Assembly: GCA_043765375.1 (NCBI GenBank)
Contig: JAYUJH010000041.1
Location: 3,814 to 67,813, forward strand
DNA: 64,000 bases
DNA from: JAYUJH01 sp043765375
GTDB lineage: Bacteria; Pseudomonadota; Alphaproteobacteria; Rickettsiales; UBA998
Reading direction: 5' to 3'
Positions 1 through 8,329 of the stretch are shown here, piece by piece. A program made the translations under genes and the position numbers. The stretch's first letter is position 1. Each line of letters starts with the position of its first letter. The notes under the pieces are model-generated. The model had not been told where the DNA came from. It searched no databases and was given only the letters and a program-made list of their open reading frames with translations.

Positions 1-63
1 TACTCCATTATCCCATTGTTTTGGATAAACAACGTTGTTTTCAATTTCTTCTTCATGCATCAT
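1..63 (-). CDS. 5' end of unknown protein, cut by window edge
   Basis: An open frame on the minus strand begins with two consecutive ATG codons (63-61 and 60-58) and stays open to the window edge, giving 21 residues that start MMHEEEIENN. Its start overlaps the last codons and the stop of the 222-residue gene upstream, an arrangement typical of translationally coupled operon genes. It is too short to identify. Calling it a gene is an inference from the overlap and the open frame. Confidence 0.4.
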   Translation of the reverse strand, partial: MMHEEEIENNVVYPKQWDNGV

Positions 64-721
64 AATCTTTTGCTATCATGTTAGATTTTTCTTTTATTTT
101 ATCAAAAATATTATCTATATTAGTTACAAAATCTAGCGTAGACCTCATTCTTGTTGCATCATTTATTTTTCTATCATAATTGGCGTTGAAAATAATCCCT
201 TTTATTTCTGCGGAGGTTGGAAAAGTAACTCCTCCTGAATTAATTGAAATTGTTGTAGATTCTTGTTTTATTTTATCCTCATATACCAATGTATAAGAAG
301 TTTCTGTTGGTTTTTCATTAATTGAAAAATGCAATTTGTTATTTAATACATCATTTGGATTTTCTTTTGGAATAATGAAGCTATAATTTAATCCCGTATG
401 ATTAATATTATATTTAATGGCAATATTGGAAAATTGTTCTGCAATTTGTATGATATTTGCGAAAGTGACATCTTGATTTTGTATAGCGTCCTGGCGTATT
501 TCTGCAAAATCTGGTTGTATGCTTATTATAACGTTATTACGAAACTTAAATGATTGAAAGGGTATACCATCTGGGTGCAATTTTCCTAATATTTCCCAGT
601 TATCATCTCTTTTAGGAATGATTTTATTTGGATTTGTTATGAAATCGCTAAAAGGAATAACTCCCCCGTTTTCAGGCGAAACTCTAAACGCAAGTGAAAC
701 AAAAACGTCTATTTTATCCAT
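53..721 (-). CDS. Hypothetical protein, possible distant paralogue of 54752-55474
   Basis: Soluble 222-residue protein with no signal peptide or membrane segment, and no family I recognise. It is rich in Asn, Ile and Lys and looks like an alternating beta-strand protein. The order of its segments resembles the unknown protein at 54752-55474: a strand ending IISIQPDF, a helix followed by NHTGLNYSFII, a strand SYTLVYEDK, then IIFNANYDRK, and a C-terminal helix IDNIFDKIKEK. The other protein has NQIGLNFFMLL, VRVSYEITE, VVLEANYHYE and a Lys-rich C-terminal helix at matching places. Both are followed at once by a second gene, so the two loci may be related cassettes. It is transcribed away from glyA-proximal sequence with only 11 bases between it and the glyA stop, so it may be read through from glyA. 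Confidence 0.6.
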   Translation of the reverse strand: MDKIDVFVSLAFRVSPENGGVIPFSDFITNPNKIIPKRDDNWEILGKLHPDGIPFQSFKFRNNVIISIQPDFAEIRQDAIQNQDVTFANIIQIAEQFSNIAIKYNINHTGLNYSFIIPKENPNDVLNNKLHFSINEKPTETSYTLVYEDKIKQESTTISINSGGVTFPTSAEIKGIIFNANYDRKINDATRMRSTLDFVTNIDNIFDKIKEKSNMIAKDYDA

Positions 722-732
722 TGTAATATCTC

Positions 733-2091
733 CTACAAATCATAAATGGGGAAGCGGGCGCAAAGGGCTTGAACTTTGGCTTTGACTGATTGCTCAGTTG
801 CGCCATTATTTTCGGGAGATTTTACTAATCCGTCCAGCACATCACCAATATATTCACCAATCAAGCAAAACTCCTCCAAGCTAAAACCACGAGTTGTTCC
901 TGCTGGCGTGCCTAAGCGAATGCCAGAAGTTATCATTGGTGGTTGCGGATCAAACGGGATAGCATTTTTGTTACATGTTAATCCCGAACGCTCTAGGCTT
1001 TCCTCCGCTGCTTTGCCCGTTAATCCTTTTGGACGCAAATCAACCAACACAATATGGTTATCTGTTCCACCAGTGACAATATCCACCCCACGAGCAGTTA
1101 AAGTTTTGGCAAGCTCCCTTGCGTTATTGATAATCGCTTGACCATAAACTTTGAATGATGGTTGCAACGCCTCGCCATAAGCAACTGCTTTGCCTGCCAT
1201 CACATGAACCAATGGCCCGCCTTGAATCCCTGGGAACACAGCTGATTGCAATGCGGCAGCTAAAGTTACATCTGCGCCAGATTTAGTTTTGCGCACTACC
1301 ATATCAGGGTTGGTTGACAATATCATTCCACCACGAGGGCCACGCAAAGTTTTGTGGGTGGTGGTTGTGACAATATGCGCATGTGGCAATGGTGAAGGAT
1401 ATGCTCCAGCAGCGACTAACCCTGAAATATGCGCCATATCAACCAGTAAGTAAGCCCCGATTTCATCAGCAATTGCACGGAACTTTGCCCAATCCAACAC
1501 ACGAGGATAAGCCGAGAATCCTGCAATAATCATTTTTGGCTTATGCTCACGGGCGAGCGCTTCAACTTCTGCGTAATCCACCAATCCAGTATCTTTATGC
1601 ACACCATAATGCACGGCGTTAAACCATTTACCTGATTGATTAACTGATGCACCATGAGTTAAATGTCCACCAGCTGCTAAGGATTGCCCCATTATCGTAT
1701 CATGTGGTTGCAATAATGCGGTGAACACGGCTTGATTAGCTTGAGATCCAGAGTTAGGTTGCACATTGGCATAAGCGCAAGCAAACAATTCTTTCGCACG
1801 GTCAATCGCTAATTGCTCCACCACATCGGCGAACTCGCACCCGCCATAATAACGTTTATTGGGGTATCCTTCCGCATATTTATTGGTGAATACGCTCCCT
1901 TGCGCTTCCATCACGGCACGGGAAACAATATTCTCGGAGGCGATTAATTCCACCCCGTTTTTTTGCCGTTGATATTCATTTTGAATGGCGTTAAAAACTG
2001 CGCTATCACGCTCAGCAAGGGTTGCGTGGAAATAGCGAGGCTCAGTGACAGCTTGGTTATTGGTTTGTGGTTTAATTGCGGCATTATTCAT
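733..2091 (-). CDS. glyA: Serine hydroxymethyltransferase
   Basis: PLP enzyme that interconverts serine and glycine while charging tetrahydrofolate with a one-carbon unit; cytosolic. The 452-residue protein is full length with a slightly long N-terminus (about 25 residues before the conserved start of the fold). Visible family signatures are ELIASEN near residue 48, the YAEGYPNKRYYGG substrate loop near 72-84, VDMAHISGL near 217, and the PLP motif TTTTHKTLRGPRGG with the Schiff-base lysine at about residue 247. The C-terminal IRLGTPAGTTRG segment is intact. It is followed 11 bases later by the unknown 222-residue gene on the same strand. Identification is secure. Confidence 0.98.
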   Translation of the reverse strand: MNNAAIKPQTNNQAVTEPRYFHATLAERDSAVFNAIQNEYQRQKNGVELIASENIVSRAVMEAQGSVFTNKYAEGYPNKRYYGGCEFADVVEQLAIDRAKELFACAYANVQPNSGSQANQAVFTALLQPHDTIMGQSLAAGGHLTHGASVNQSGKWFNAVHYGVHKDTGLVDYAEVEALAREHKPKMIIAGFSAYPRVLDWAKFRAIADEIGAYLLVDMAHISGLVAAGAYPSPLPHAHIVTTTTHKTLRGPRGGMILSTNPDMVVRKTKSGADVTLAAALQSAVFPGIQGGPLVHVMAGKAVAYGEALQPSFKVYGQAIINNARELAKTLTARGVDIVTGGTDNHIVLVDLRPKGLTGKAAEESLERSGLTCNKNAIPFDPQPPMITSGIRLGTPAGTTRGFSLEEFCLIGEYIGDVLDGLVKSPENNGATEQSVKAKVQALCARFPIYDL

Positions 2092-2309
2092 GTTAAAAAA
2101 ATCCTTGTTAATATTTGCGAAATGTGATGTTAAAAATAAATTATTAAATGATAACTTAGTTTATTTTGTTGCATTTGTCACTAACTCGCTTTGATTTTTT
2201 GAATAAAATATTGTTAATTAAACAAGTAATATTTGAAGTAATTATCTATTCATTGATTATTATTGTTTTACTTCATGAAATTGTCACTTTATTTGGTTAT
2301 TATATATTT

Positions 2310-3500
2310 ATGTTAGAACAGTTACTCGGAATGCTCACAAATAAAAAACCAGAAAGCAACGCCAGCAACAAGGAGGGAGGAGGCAATTCACCTCCCCCTG
2401 CACAATCCATGCAAGATATGGCAGGGAGTGCGCTCGGAGGTATTGCTGGTGGAGTGATTGAGGCGGTAAAGCCTGCCATTCTACCAATCGCAGCACTCCT
2501 CGGTGGCTTAGCAATATTCAACCCAGATATGCGTGAAAAAATTATGGGTATGTTTGGCGGGGTCATGAAAATGCTTGGCATGGGTGGTGGTGAGAAAAGC
2601 CCCGAGGAAACAACTGGTCGCCAAGATAGCCCAAGTAATTATGGAAACGACCCTTTGGCATCAGCCAAGACCTCTTTAACTAATGCAAAAGAATCTTTAA
2701 TGGGTTCTAACTCCACAAAGTTTAATCCCGCTAAAGATGGAGTATCTTATGCTAGAAATGCAGGTGCGGAGGGCAGGGAGTTCCTAAACGCCAAGGATTA
2801 TGAAGGAAAAATATCAATTCCACAAACTGTTATTGATGATGCTAAGGCTAAGAATAAAGATGTAGAAAAAGTTTATGCTATGATTACCATAGACGCAAGC
2901 AACAATAATGGTGTTGCGGTGGCACGTGGTTTTCATGTTTTTCATGATTTGGAGAAAAATACAACAAAATTAATTCCATTTGTTTCTGGTGGGGCAGCTG
3001 GCGTTGACAATGCTAAAGATTCTAAATCAGTAGAGGCAACCAACAGTGCGCCAATGCCCTTCTTGGTAACTGATGCAACCAAGAAAGGTGATGGAATTAA
3101 TCGCATTGGTAAAATTGCAAGCGCAGATTTCAAAACTAATGACGAGTTTGGTTTTTTTGTTGAATATGATGATGGATTGGATAATAGAAGTGGAATTGGT
3201 TCGCATGAAAACTTAAGACATGGTAGCAAGGGCGGTCAGGGAATATCAAAAGGTTGTCCAGTTGTTCGTCCCAATGATGTTGGCAGTATGCAAACGCTAA
3301 TGAAAGAATATGGCGTTGCTAGCGGAAGCAGTTTTTATATATTAGATTCAACTGAAACTGTGAATACTTCAGAAAACGCTGTGAAAAATATCGCTAAATC
3401 TATGGGCGGAATAACACATTCTGATGCTAGCACAGGAAACAAAATATCATCAGAAGTTCCTCAAGCTAAGCTAACTCCTGAACGAATAATAGCGAAATAA
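2310..3500 (+). CDS. L,D-transpeptidase-like (YkuD_2-type) protein
   Basis: 396 residues from the first ATG. The open frame extends upstream to 2166 only through a TTG codon, and that stretch encodes AT-rich hydrophobic sequence, so I prefer 2310, although no clear ribosome binding site precedes it. An N-terminal Gly/Pro/Ser-rich region contains a hydrophobic segment at about 45-67 (AILPIAALLGGLAIFN). The C-terminal half (about 165-345) resembles the murein L,D-transpeptidase catalytic domain: strands with ITIDASNNNG and FGFFVEYDDG, then RHGSKGG with His about 304 and ISKGCPVV with the candidate nucleophile Cys about 316, close to the family's H-x(n)-S-x-G-C pattern. By family, such enzymes form 3-3 peptidoglycan cross-links or attach proteins to murein. 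There is no obvious signal peptide, which is odd for an enzyme acting in the periplasm. The next gene at 3638 shares the Gly-rich style and may act with it. Confidence 0.6.
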   Translation: MLEQLLGMLTNKKPESNASNKEGGGNSPPPAQSMQDMAGSALGGIAGGVIEAVKPAILPIAALLGGLAIFNPDMREKIMGMFGGVMKMLGMGGGEKSPEETTGRQDSPSNYGNDPLASAKTSLTNAKESLMGSNSTKFNPAKDGVSYARNAGAEGREFLNAKDYEGKISIPQTVIDDAKAKNKDVEKVYAMITIDASNNNGVAVARGFHVFHDLEKNTTKLIPFVSGGAAGVDNAKDSKSVEATNSAPMPFLVTDATKKGDGINRIGKIASADFKTNDEFGFFVEYDDGLDNRSGIGSHENLRHGSKGGQGISKGCPVVRPNDVGSMQTLMKEYGVASGSSFYILDSTETVNTSENAVKNIAKSMGGITHSDASTGNKISSEVPQAKLTPERIIAK

Positions 3501-3547
3501 CCTTAAAACAAAACATACGGCAAAACAAATTACAGGATTTTTAGATT

Positions 3548-3625
3548 ATGATTTCAAGTTCAGAAGTTGAGAAAAAAGCAGTTAAGGGTGATATAGCCGC
3601 AACCGCCCGTGCAATGAATGGTTAG
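3548..3625 (+). CDS. Possible 25-residue ORF between two cell-wall-type genes
   Basis: ATG at 3548 opens a 25-residue frame (MISSSEVEKKAVKGD..., ending ATARAMNG) that stops 12 bases before the next gene. It has no strong ribosome binding site. It could be a small gene or simply leader sequence. Only its position between two co-oriented genes and its balanced composition support it. Confidence 0.2.
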   Translation: MISSSEVEKKAVKGDIAATARAMNG

Positions 3626-3637
3626 GGAATAAATATT

Positions 3638-4720
3638 ATGGCAAAAAACGCAAGTTTTAATGGTATCGCATCAGGGTTGTTCACCGCACCGCAGGATAAA
3701 AACGGTGGTAGTGAGGAATATCATATTGATATGAAGTTCAAAGATTTAATTGCCAAAGGTGATTGGAAAAGCGTTGTTGAGATATTAGACACTGTATCTA
3801 AGCAATATGAATCACGTGGGCTGCATATGGAGTTTTCTAACAGTGGCGTTGGAGGAGAAAAGTGGAATCATAACGCCTCACCAGATGCAAAAATGGCACT
3901 CGCCAAGCAAGCAGTTGGTGCGCATAATCATAACCCAGCAACAACTGGTTTTTCTTTGGATTTCTATATTGTTCCACAGGGCAAAGATAGATTTGACGCT
4001 TCTGTTTCCAAACCAACTGAAATGGCTTTAGCAGTTCCCGAGGGTGGAGCAGTGCGCTATTTTACTGGTGGAGGTTATGGGAATAATGCGCAAGTTTTAG
4101 GAAAAGATGGCAAAGAATTATTCACCATAGGGCATGGAGGCACTAACAACCCATTGCCGAAAAACTTTGATGTTACCCCTCAATTTTTAGCTTCAAAAAA
4201 CATCACTCCAGTTGGTGACCCAAAAGCTCCCGCACCTACGCCATCATCTGCGATTGCTGGAAAGCAAAATCTGCCAACTGAAGAAGAAGCAAAAAACAGC
4301 ATTGAGAAGAAAGGAGCTAAAAACACATATCAAGATATGATGTCAAATATGTTTGGTGGTGGTAACGAGCAGGGTGGTGGTGGATTTTTAGGTTTCATGC
4401 TTTTTGCATTGGTTGCTATGGCATCAGGTCAAAACCTAGAAGGGATTCAAAAGCATGATACTGATGAAAAAAGAAATGCTGAATTAGAACGAATTGATGA
4501 ACAAAGGAGGCAGGGACAATCCAAGCTAAATAACGACATTGTTCTTGCAAAGCCCGCGACAACTCCTTCTGTTCAATCTAAACAATCAAACGGCATTCAA
4601 ATCTCACCTGATATATTACCAGCTACTCCAATATCCCAAGCGCAAACTATTGCAACTAACGAACCACCAGCATCAACTCCTCAAATTATAAGCAGCAATA
4701 GAGTGAGTGTAAATATTTAG
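3638..4720 (+). CDS. Hypothetical protein with possible degenerate peptidase fold and membrane segment
   Basis: 360 residues, not confidently assigned. The N-terminal half (about 1-195) is globular, with a segment VRYFTGGGYGNNAQVLGKDG followed by FTIGHGG. This resembles the core of M23 (lysostaphin-type) metallopeptidases (GYGN.V...DG...Y.H), preceded by HNHNPATTGFSLDF, which could hold the other metal ligands. The match is weak and I treat it as a hint. A low-complexity Gly-rich linker leads into a hydrophobic segment GFLGFMLFALVAMASG at about 250-266, then a charged helix (DEKRNAELERIDEQRRQGQ) and a Pro/Ser/Thr-rich tail. It lies 137 bases after the L,D-transpeptidase-like gene in the same direction, so the two probably form one unit concerned with the cell wall or a surface or phage-like structure. 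Confidence 0.5.
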   Translation: MAKNASFNGIASGLFTAPQDKNGGSEEYHIDMKFKDLIAKGDWKSVVEILDTVSKQYESRGLHMEFSNSGVGGEKWNHNASPDAKMALAKQAVGAHNHNPATTGFSLDFYIVPQGKDRFDASVSKPTEMALAVPEGGAVRYFTGGGYGNNAQVLGKDGKELFTIGHGGTNNPLPKNFDVTPQFLASKNITPVGDPKAPAPTPSSAIAGKQNLPTEEEAKNSIEKKGAKNTYQDMMSNMFGGGNEQGGGGFLGFMLFALVAMASGQNLEGIQKHDTDEKRNAELERIDEQRRQGQSKLNNDIVLAKPATTPSVQSKQSNGIQISPDILPATPISQAQTIATNEPPASTPQIISSNRVSVNI

Positions 4721-4918
4721 CGATAACAATATCCACATCTATAGCATTTTCACATTTGAATGATATAAAATAGGCGTCATGCAAACGTGAAACCACTATA
4801 ATATTGTTGCAAAATCATAATAAATTAATTAGTTTGTTGTTATAAGAATTATGTTTATAATATGTAACTGTGTTGCAAGTGAAAGTTTGCGATGCGGTGG
4901 GATAATTAGGATTTATTT

Positions 4919-7873
4919 ATGAATGCACAATCTTCATTAGCGCAACAATTGGCTGGGCAACAATCAGCTGGGCAACAATTGGGTGAGCAATCAAGCAATC
5001 AATCTTTATGGGATTTGTTTGATGCAACTGATTATTTATTCAGTGGCAATGGTTTGTTCGTTGAGGAAATGTATAAGTTATATTGCCAAGATACCAACAA
5101 TGTAAGCGATGAATGGCGAGAGTTTTTCAATAATTTGCAGGCGCAGTGCATTGTGAAACGCAAGCCATCATGGGCGGATTATAATTCGGGCATTATTGGC
5201 GTGCTTGACCCTGAGGAAAAGCGGGAGATTGCCAAAAAAGAAAAAGAGATTAGGGCGCAAGATGATACGGCGATTTTGCACTCAATTCGGGCGTTGCAAC
5301 TCATTCATGCTTATCGTGTTCGTGGACATTTGAAGGCAAATCTTGACCCGCTAATGCAGGTGGAATCGCGCGACCGTTCGCACCCTGAGCTAAATCCGCT
5401 TAATTATGGGTTTTCACGTGATGATTATACTAAAGAGATTTTCCTTGGTGGGACTTTAGGCAAGCAAAGTGCCAGTTTGAATGAGATTTTGGATATATTA
5501 GAGCGCACCTATTGTTCAACCATTGGCGTTGAGTTTATGCATATTCAATATCCTGAACAAAAAGCGTGGATTCAAAATCGCATTGAGGCGATGCAAGGCA
5601 ATCCGCATATTTCGCCTGCTGATAAACGTGAGATATTGAAAGATTTGATTGAAGTTGATAGTTTTGAGGAGTTTTTGCAGACTAAATATGCGGCAATGAA
5701 GCGATTTTCAATTCAAGGGGGTGATGCGATGATTCCGGGGTTGCAACAAATTATGCACACTTCGGCAAGGCTTGGCGTGGAAGAAGTGGTAATCGGAATG
5801 CCGCATCGTGGGCGCATGAACGTGCTAACTAACATTATGAAAAAGCCATATGTTGAGATGTTTTCATTATTCGCTGGTAATATGGATTTTCCTGAATCGG
5901 TTAATTCTTCAGGTGATGTGAAATATCATATCGGGGTGTCAAGTGACCGTGAAATGCCAAATGGTAAGATGATTCACCTTTCGCTAACTGCTAACCCTTC
6001 GCATTTGGAGGCGGTGAACCCTGTTGTTTGTGGCAAAGTGCGTGCCAAGCAAGATCAAAAAAATGATATTGAAAAACAAAAAGTCATGGGGATTTTGTTG
6101 CATGGTGATGCAGCATTTGCGGGGCAGGGGATTGTGCCAGAAACGCTTTCACTCTCGGAGTTGCGGGGTTATCGTACTGGTGGAACAATTCATATTATTG
6201 TGAATAATCAAATTGGTTTTACCACCGCACCACGTTATTCCCGCTTTACGCCTTACCCGTCAGATGTGGCAAAAATGGTGCAAGCTCCAATTTTCCATGT
6301 GAATGGTGAAGATCCTGAAGCGGTGGTATATGTATGTCGGTTGGCAGCGGAGTTTCGTCAAACATTTGGGCGTGACGTGGTGGTTGATGTATTTTGTTAT
6401 CGTAAATATGGTCATAATGAAGGCGATGAGCCAATGTTCACTCAACCAATTATGTATAATACGATTAGGCAGAAAAAATCTCCCGCTTTGCTATATGCTG
6501 ATGTGTTGGTGTCGCAAGGAGTGATTACGCAAGCAGGAGTTGATAGCGAATATAAGCAATTTACTGAATTATTTGAAGCGCAATTAGCAGCAGGCAAGGA
6601 TTATAAACCCAATTCCGCAGATTGGCTAGGTGGAGCTTGGTCAAACATGACGGAAGCGGAAGAAGCCCGCAATCGCCAAACTCCTGATACTGGGGTGGAT
6701 ATGGCGGTGTTGCAGGATTTAGCGGCGCAAATGGCGGTGTTTCCCGCTGGCTTTAACGTTAATAAAAAACTCGCTCGCATCATTGAAACACGCACCAAAG
6801 CGGTGCTTGATGGTGAGGGGATTGATTGGGCGATGGGTGAGCATTTGGCGTTTGCATCGTTGTTGAAAGATGGGTATGGATTGCGTTTAACTGGGCAGGA
6901 TAGTTGCCGTGGGACGTTCTCGCATCGTCATTCAACTTTTGTGGATCAAACCACTGAAGAACGCTATATTCCGCTGAATAATTTGGCAGGGGTTGAGCGC
7001 AAGGCGGAAATCGTGGATAGTTCGCTTTCGGAGTTTGCAATTTTGGGTTTTGAATATGGTTATTCGCAAGCTGAGCCTAACTCTCTCACCATTTGGGAAT
7101 CGCAATTTGGTGATTTCGCTAATGGTGCGCAAGTGATGATTGATCAATTTATCGCATCTGGTGAGATTAAATGGTTGCGCATGTCAGGGCTGGTGATGTT
7201 ACTGCCACATGGTTATGAGGGGCAAGGGCCCGAACATTCATCAGCTCGTTTGGAGCGGTTTTTGCAACTTTGCGGACAGGAAAATATGCAGGTGGTGAAT
7301 TGCACTACGCCCGCAAACTTTTTCCATGTGTTGCGTCGTCAGATGCACCGCAAGTTCCGCAAACCTTTGATTGTGATGACGCCAAAATCATTATTGCGTC
7401 ATAAGCGGGCGGTTTCAGTAATTAGCGATTTTGCACCAACAACGCATTTCAAAAAAGTTATTGGTGAGGTTGATGGAGGCATCAAAAACGTTAAGCGTGT
7501 TATCATTACTAGTGGCAAAGTTTATTATGATTTATTGCAAAAGCGTGAGGATTTGGGGCGTGAAGATTTGAGGCGCACTGATGTAGCAATTTTGCGCCTT
7601 GAGCAATATTATCCGTTTCCGCACAACCAGTTGAAGGCAGAGCTTGAGAAATATGGCAATGCTGAAATTATTTGGGTGCAAGAAGAGCCAAAAAATATGG
7701 GGGCGTGGAGCTTTGTTGCGCCTTATATTGAGGAAGTGCTGGAGGATTGCGGCAGGGCAGGGGTGCGCCCTCGTTATGTTGGTCGGGCAATTTCAGCATC
7801 GCCCGCAGTTGGTTATTTGAAAATACATAATCGTGAGCAAGAAGAACTTGTCGCAAAAGCATTTGAGGGTTGA
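4919..7873 (+). CDS. sucA: 2-oxoglutarate dehydrogenase E1 component
   Basis: Thiamine-diphosphate-dependent E1 of the 2-oxoglutarate dehydrogenase complex: it decarboxylates 2-oxoglutarate and passes the succinyl group to the lipoyl arm of E2 (TCA cycle, cytosol). The 984 residues are full length. Family signatures are the N-terminal LFVEEMYKLYCQD helix that docks to E2, GMPHRGRMNVLTNI near 297, the ThDP site HGDAAFAGQG near 395 with NNQIGFTT, and HRHSTFVDQ with EYGYSQAEPNSL in the C-terminal half. An AGGA ribosome binding site lies 8 bases before the ATG. The first 25 residues carry three copies of a Gln-rich pentapeptide (QQLAG, QQSAG, QQLGE) absent from typical SucA. No sucB or lpd follows; bcp starts 3 bases after the stop, so E2 and E3 must lie elsewhere. 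Confidence 0.98.
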   Translation: MNAQSSLAQQLAGQQSAGQQLGEQSSNQSLWDLFDATDYLFSGNGLFVEEMYKLYCQDTNNVSDEWREFFNNLQAQCIVKRKPSWADYNSGIIGVLDPEEKREIAKKEKEIRAQDDTAILHSIRALQLIHAYRVRGHLKANLDPLMQVESRDRSHPELNPLNYGFSRDDYTKEIFLGGTLGKQSASLNEILDILERTYCSTIGVEFMHIQYPEQKAWIQNRIEAMQGNPHISPADKREILKDLIEVDSFEEFLQTKYAAMKRFSIQGGDAMIPGLQQIMHTSARLGVEEVVIGMPHRGRMNVLTNIMKKPYVEMFSLFAGNMDFPESVNSSGDVKYHIGVSSDREMPNGKMIHLSLTANPSHLEAVNPVVCGKVRAKQDQKNDIEKQKVMGILLHGDAAFAGQGIVPETLSLSELRGYRTGGTIHIIVNNQIGFTTAPRYSRFTPYPSDVAKMVQAPIFHVNGEDPEAVVYVCRLAAEFRQTFGRDVVVDVFCYRKYGHNEGDEPMFTQPIMYNTIRQKKSPALLYADVLVSQGVITQAGVDSEYKQFTELFEAQLAAGKDYKPNSADWLGGAWSNMTEAEEARNRQTPDTGVDMAVLQDLAAQMAVFPAGFNVNKKLARIIETRTKAVLDGEGIDWAMGEHLAFASLLKDGYGLRLTGQDSCRGTFSHRHSTFVDQTTEERYIPLNNLAGVERKAEIVDSSLSEFAILGFEYGYSQAEPNSLTIWESQFGDFANGAQVMIDQFIASGEIKWLRMSGLVMLLPHGYEGQGPEHSSARLERFLQLCGQENMQVVNCTTPANFFHVLRRQMHRKFRKPLIVMTPKSLLRHKRAVSVISDFAPTTHFKKVIGEVDGGIKNVKRVIITSGKVYYDLLQKREDLGREDLRRTDVAILRLEQYYPFPHNQLKAELEKYGNAEIIWVQEEPKNMGAWSFVAPYIEEVLEDCGRAGVRPRYVGRAISASPAVGYLKIHNREQEELVAKAFEG
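4943..4987 (+). repeat. 15-bp tandem repeat, 3 copies, in sucA 5' end
   Basis: Three adjacent 15-bp units (CAACAATTGGCTGGG, CAACAATCAGCTGGG, CAACAATTGGGTGAG) encode QQLAG, QQSAG and QQLGE. The copies differ at only a few bases, so the duplication is fairly recent. It lies before the conserved domain and should be tolerated by the enzyme. Confidence 0.85.
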
Positions 7874-7876
7874 TTA

Positions 7877-8329
7877 ATGATTGAGATAGGTAAGCAAGCA
7901 CCAGATTTTATGGTGAAAAATCAAGCGGGTGAGCAACGCAATTTAGTGGATTTTGGGGGCAAAAAATTAGTGATTTATTTTTATCCCAAAGATGATACGT
8001 CAGGTTGCACGGTGGAGGCAAAAGATTTTAGCGAGTTGCTCCCACAATTTATCGCCAAGGGAGCGCATGTTGTTGGCGTTTCTCGTGATACTCAATCATC
8101 GCATTGTAAGTTCATCGCCAAGCATGAATTGGCGTTGGAGTTGCTTGCCGATGAAGATGGTTCAATGTGCGAATCTTATGGCGTGTGGGTTGAGAAATCT
8201 ATGTATGGCAAAAAATATATGGGCATTGAACGAACCACTTTGCTGATTAATGAGGTTGGTGCAGTGCAGCAAATATGGCGCAAAGTGCAGGTCAAAAATC
8301 ATGCACAATCGGTGCTGGAAGCAATATGA
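7877..8329 (+). CDS. bcp: Bcp-type thiol peroxiredoxin
   Basis: Peroxiredoxin of the AhpC/TSA superfamily, BCP (PrxQ) branch, which reduces organic hydroperoxides and H2O2 using thiols; cytosolic. The 150 residues match the usual length. The motif YPKDDTSGCTVEAKDF holds the peroxidatic Cys at about residue 44. In many BCP proteins a resolving Cys lies five residues later (CTVEAC); here that position is Lys, so the protein would work as a 1-Cys enzyme or use another Cys (HCKF or MCES). It starts 3 bases after sucA and its stop overlaps the proA start (ATGA), so sucA-bcp-proA are probably co-transcribed and translationally coupled. Confidence 0.95.
   Translation: MIEIGKQAPDFMVKNQAGEQRNLVDFGGKKLVIYFYPKDDTSGCTVEAKDFSELLPQFIAKGAHVVGVSRDTQSSHCKFIAKHELALELLADEDGSMCESYGVWVEKSMYGKKYMGIERTTLLINEVGAVQQIWRKVQVKNHAQSVLEAI

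Noticed and set aside
776..1141. Plus-strand gene opposite glyA, and the many similar frames opposite or overlapping sucA, proA, tkt, flhA, flbD and gltB
   Set aside because: They lie within highly conserved genes on the other strand or frame, have skewed composition and no family signatures.
2166..2309. Upstream extension of the L,D-transpeptidase-like gene giving a longer membrane N-terminus
   Set aside because: It would start at TTG, is very AT-rich and has no ribosome binding site. The first ATG is 2310.
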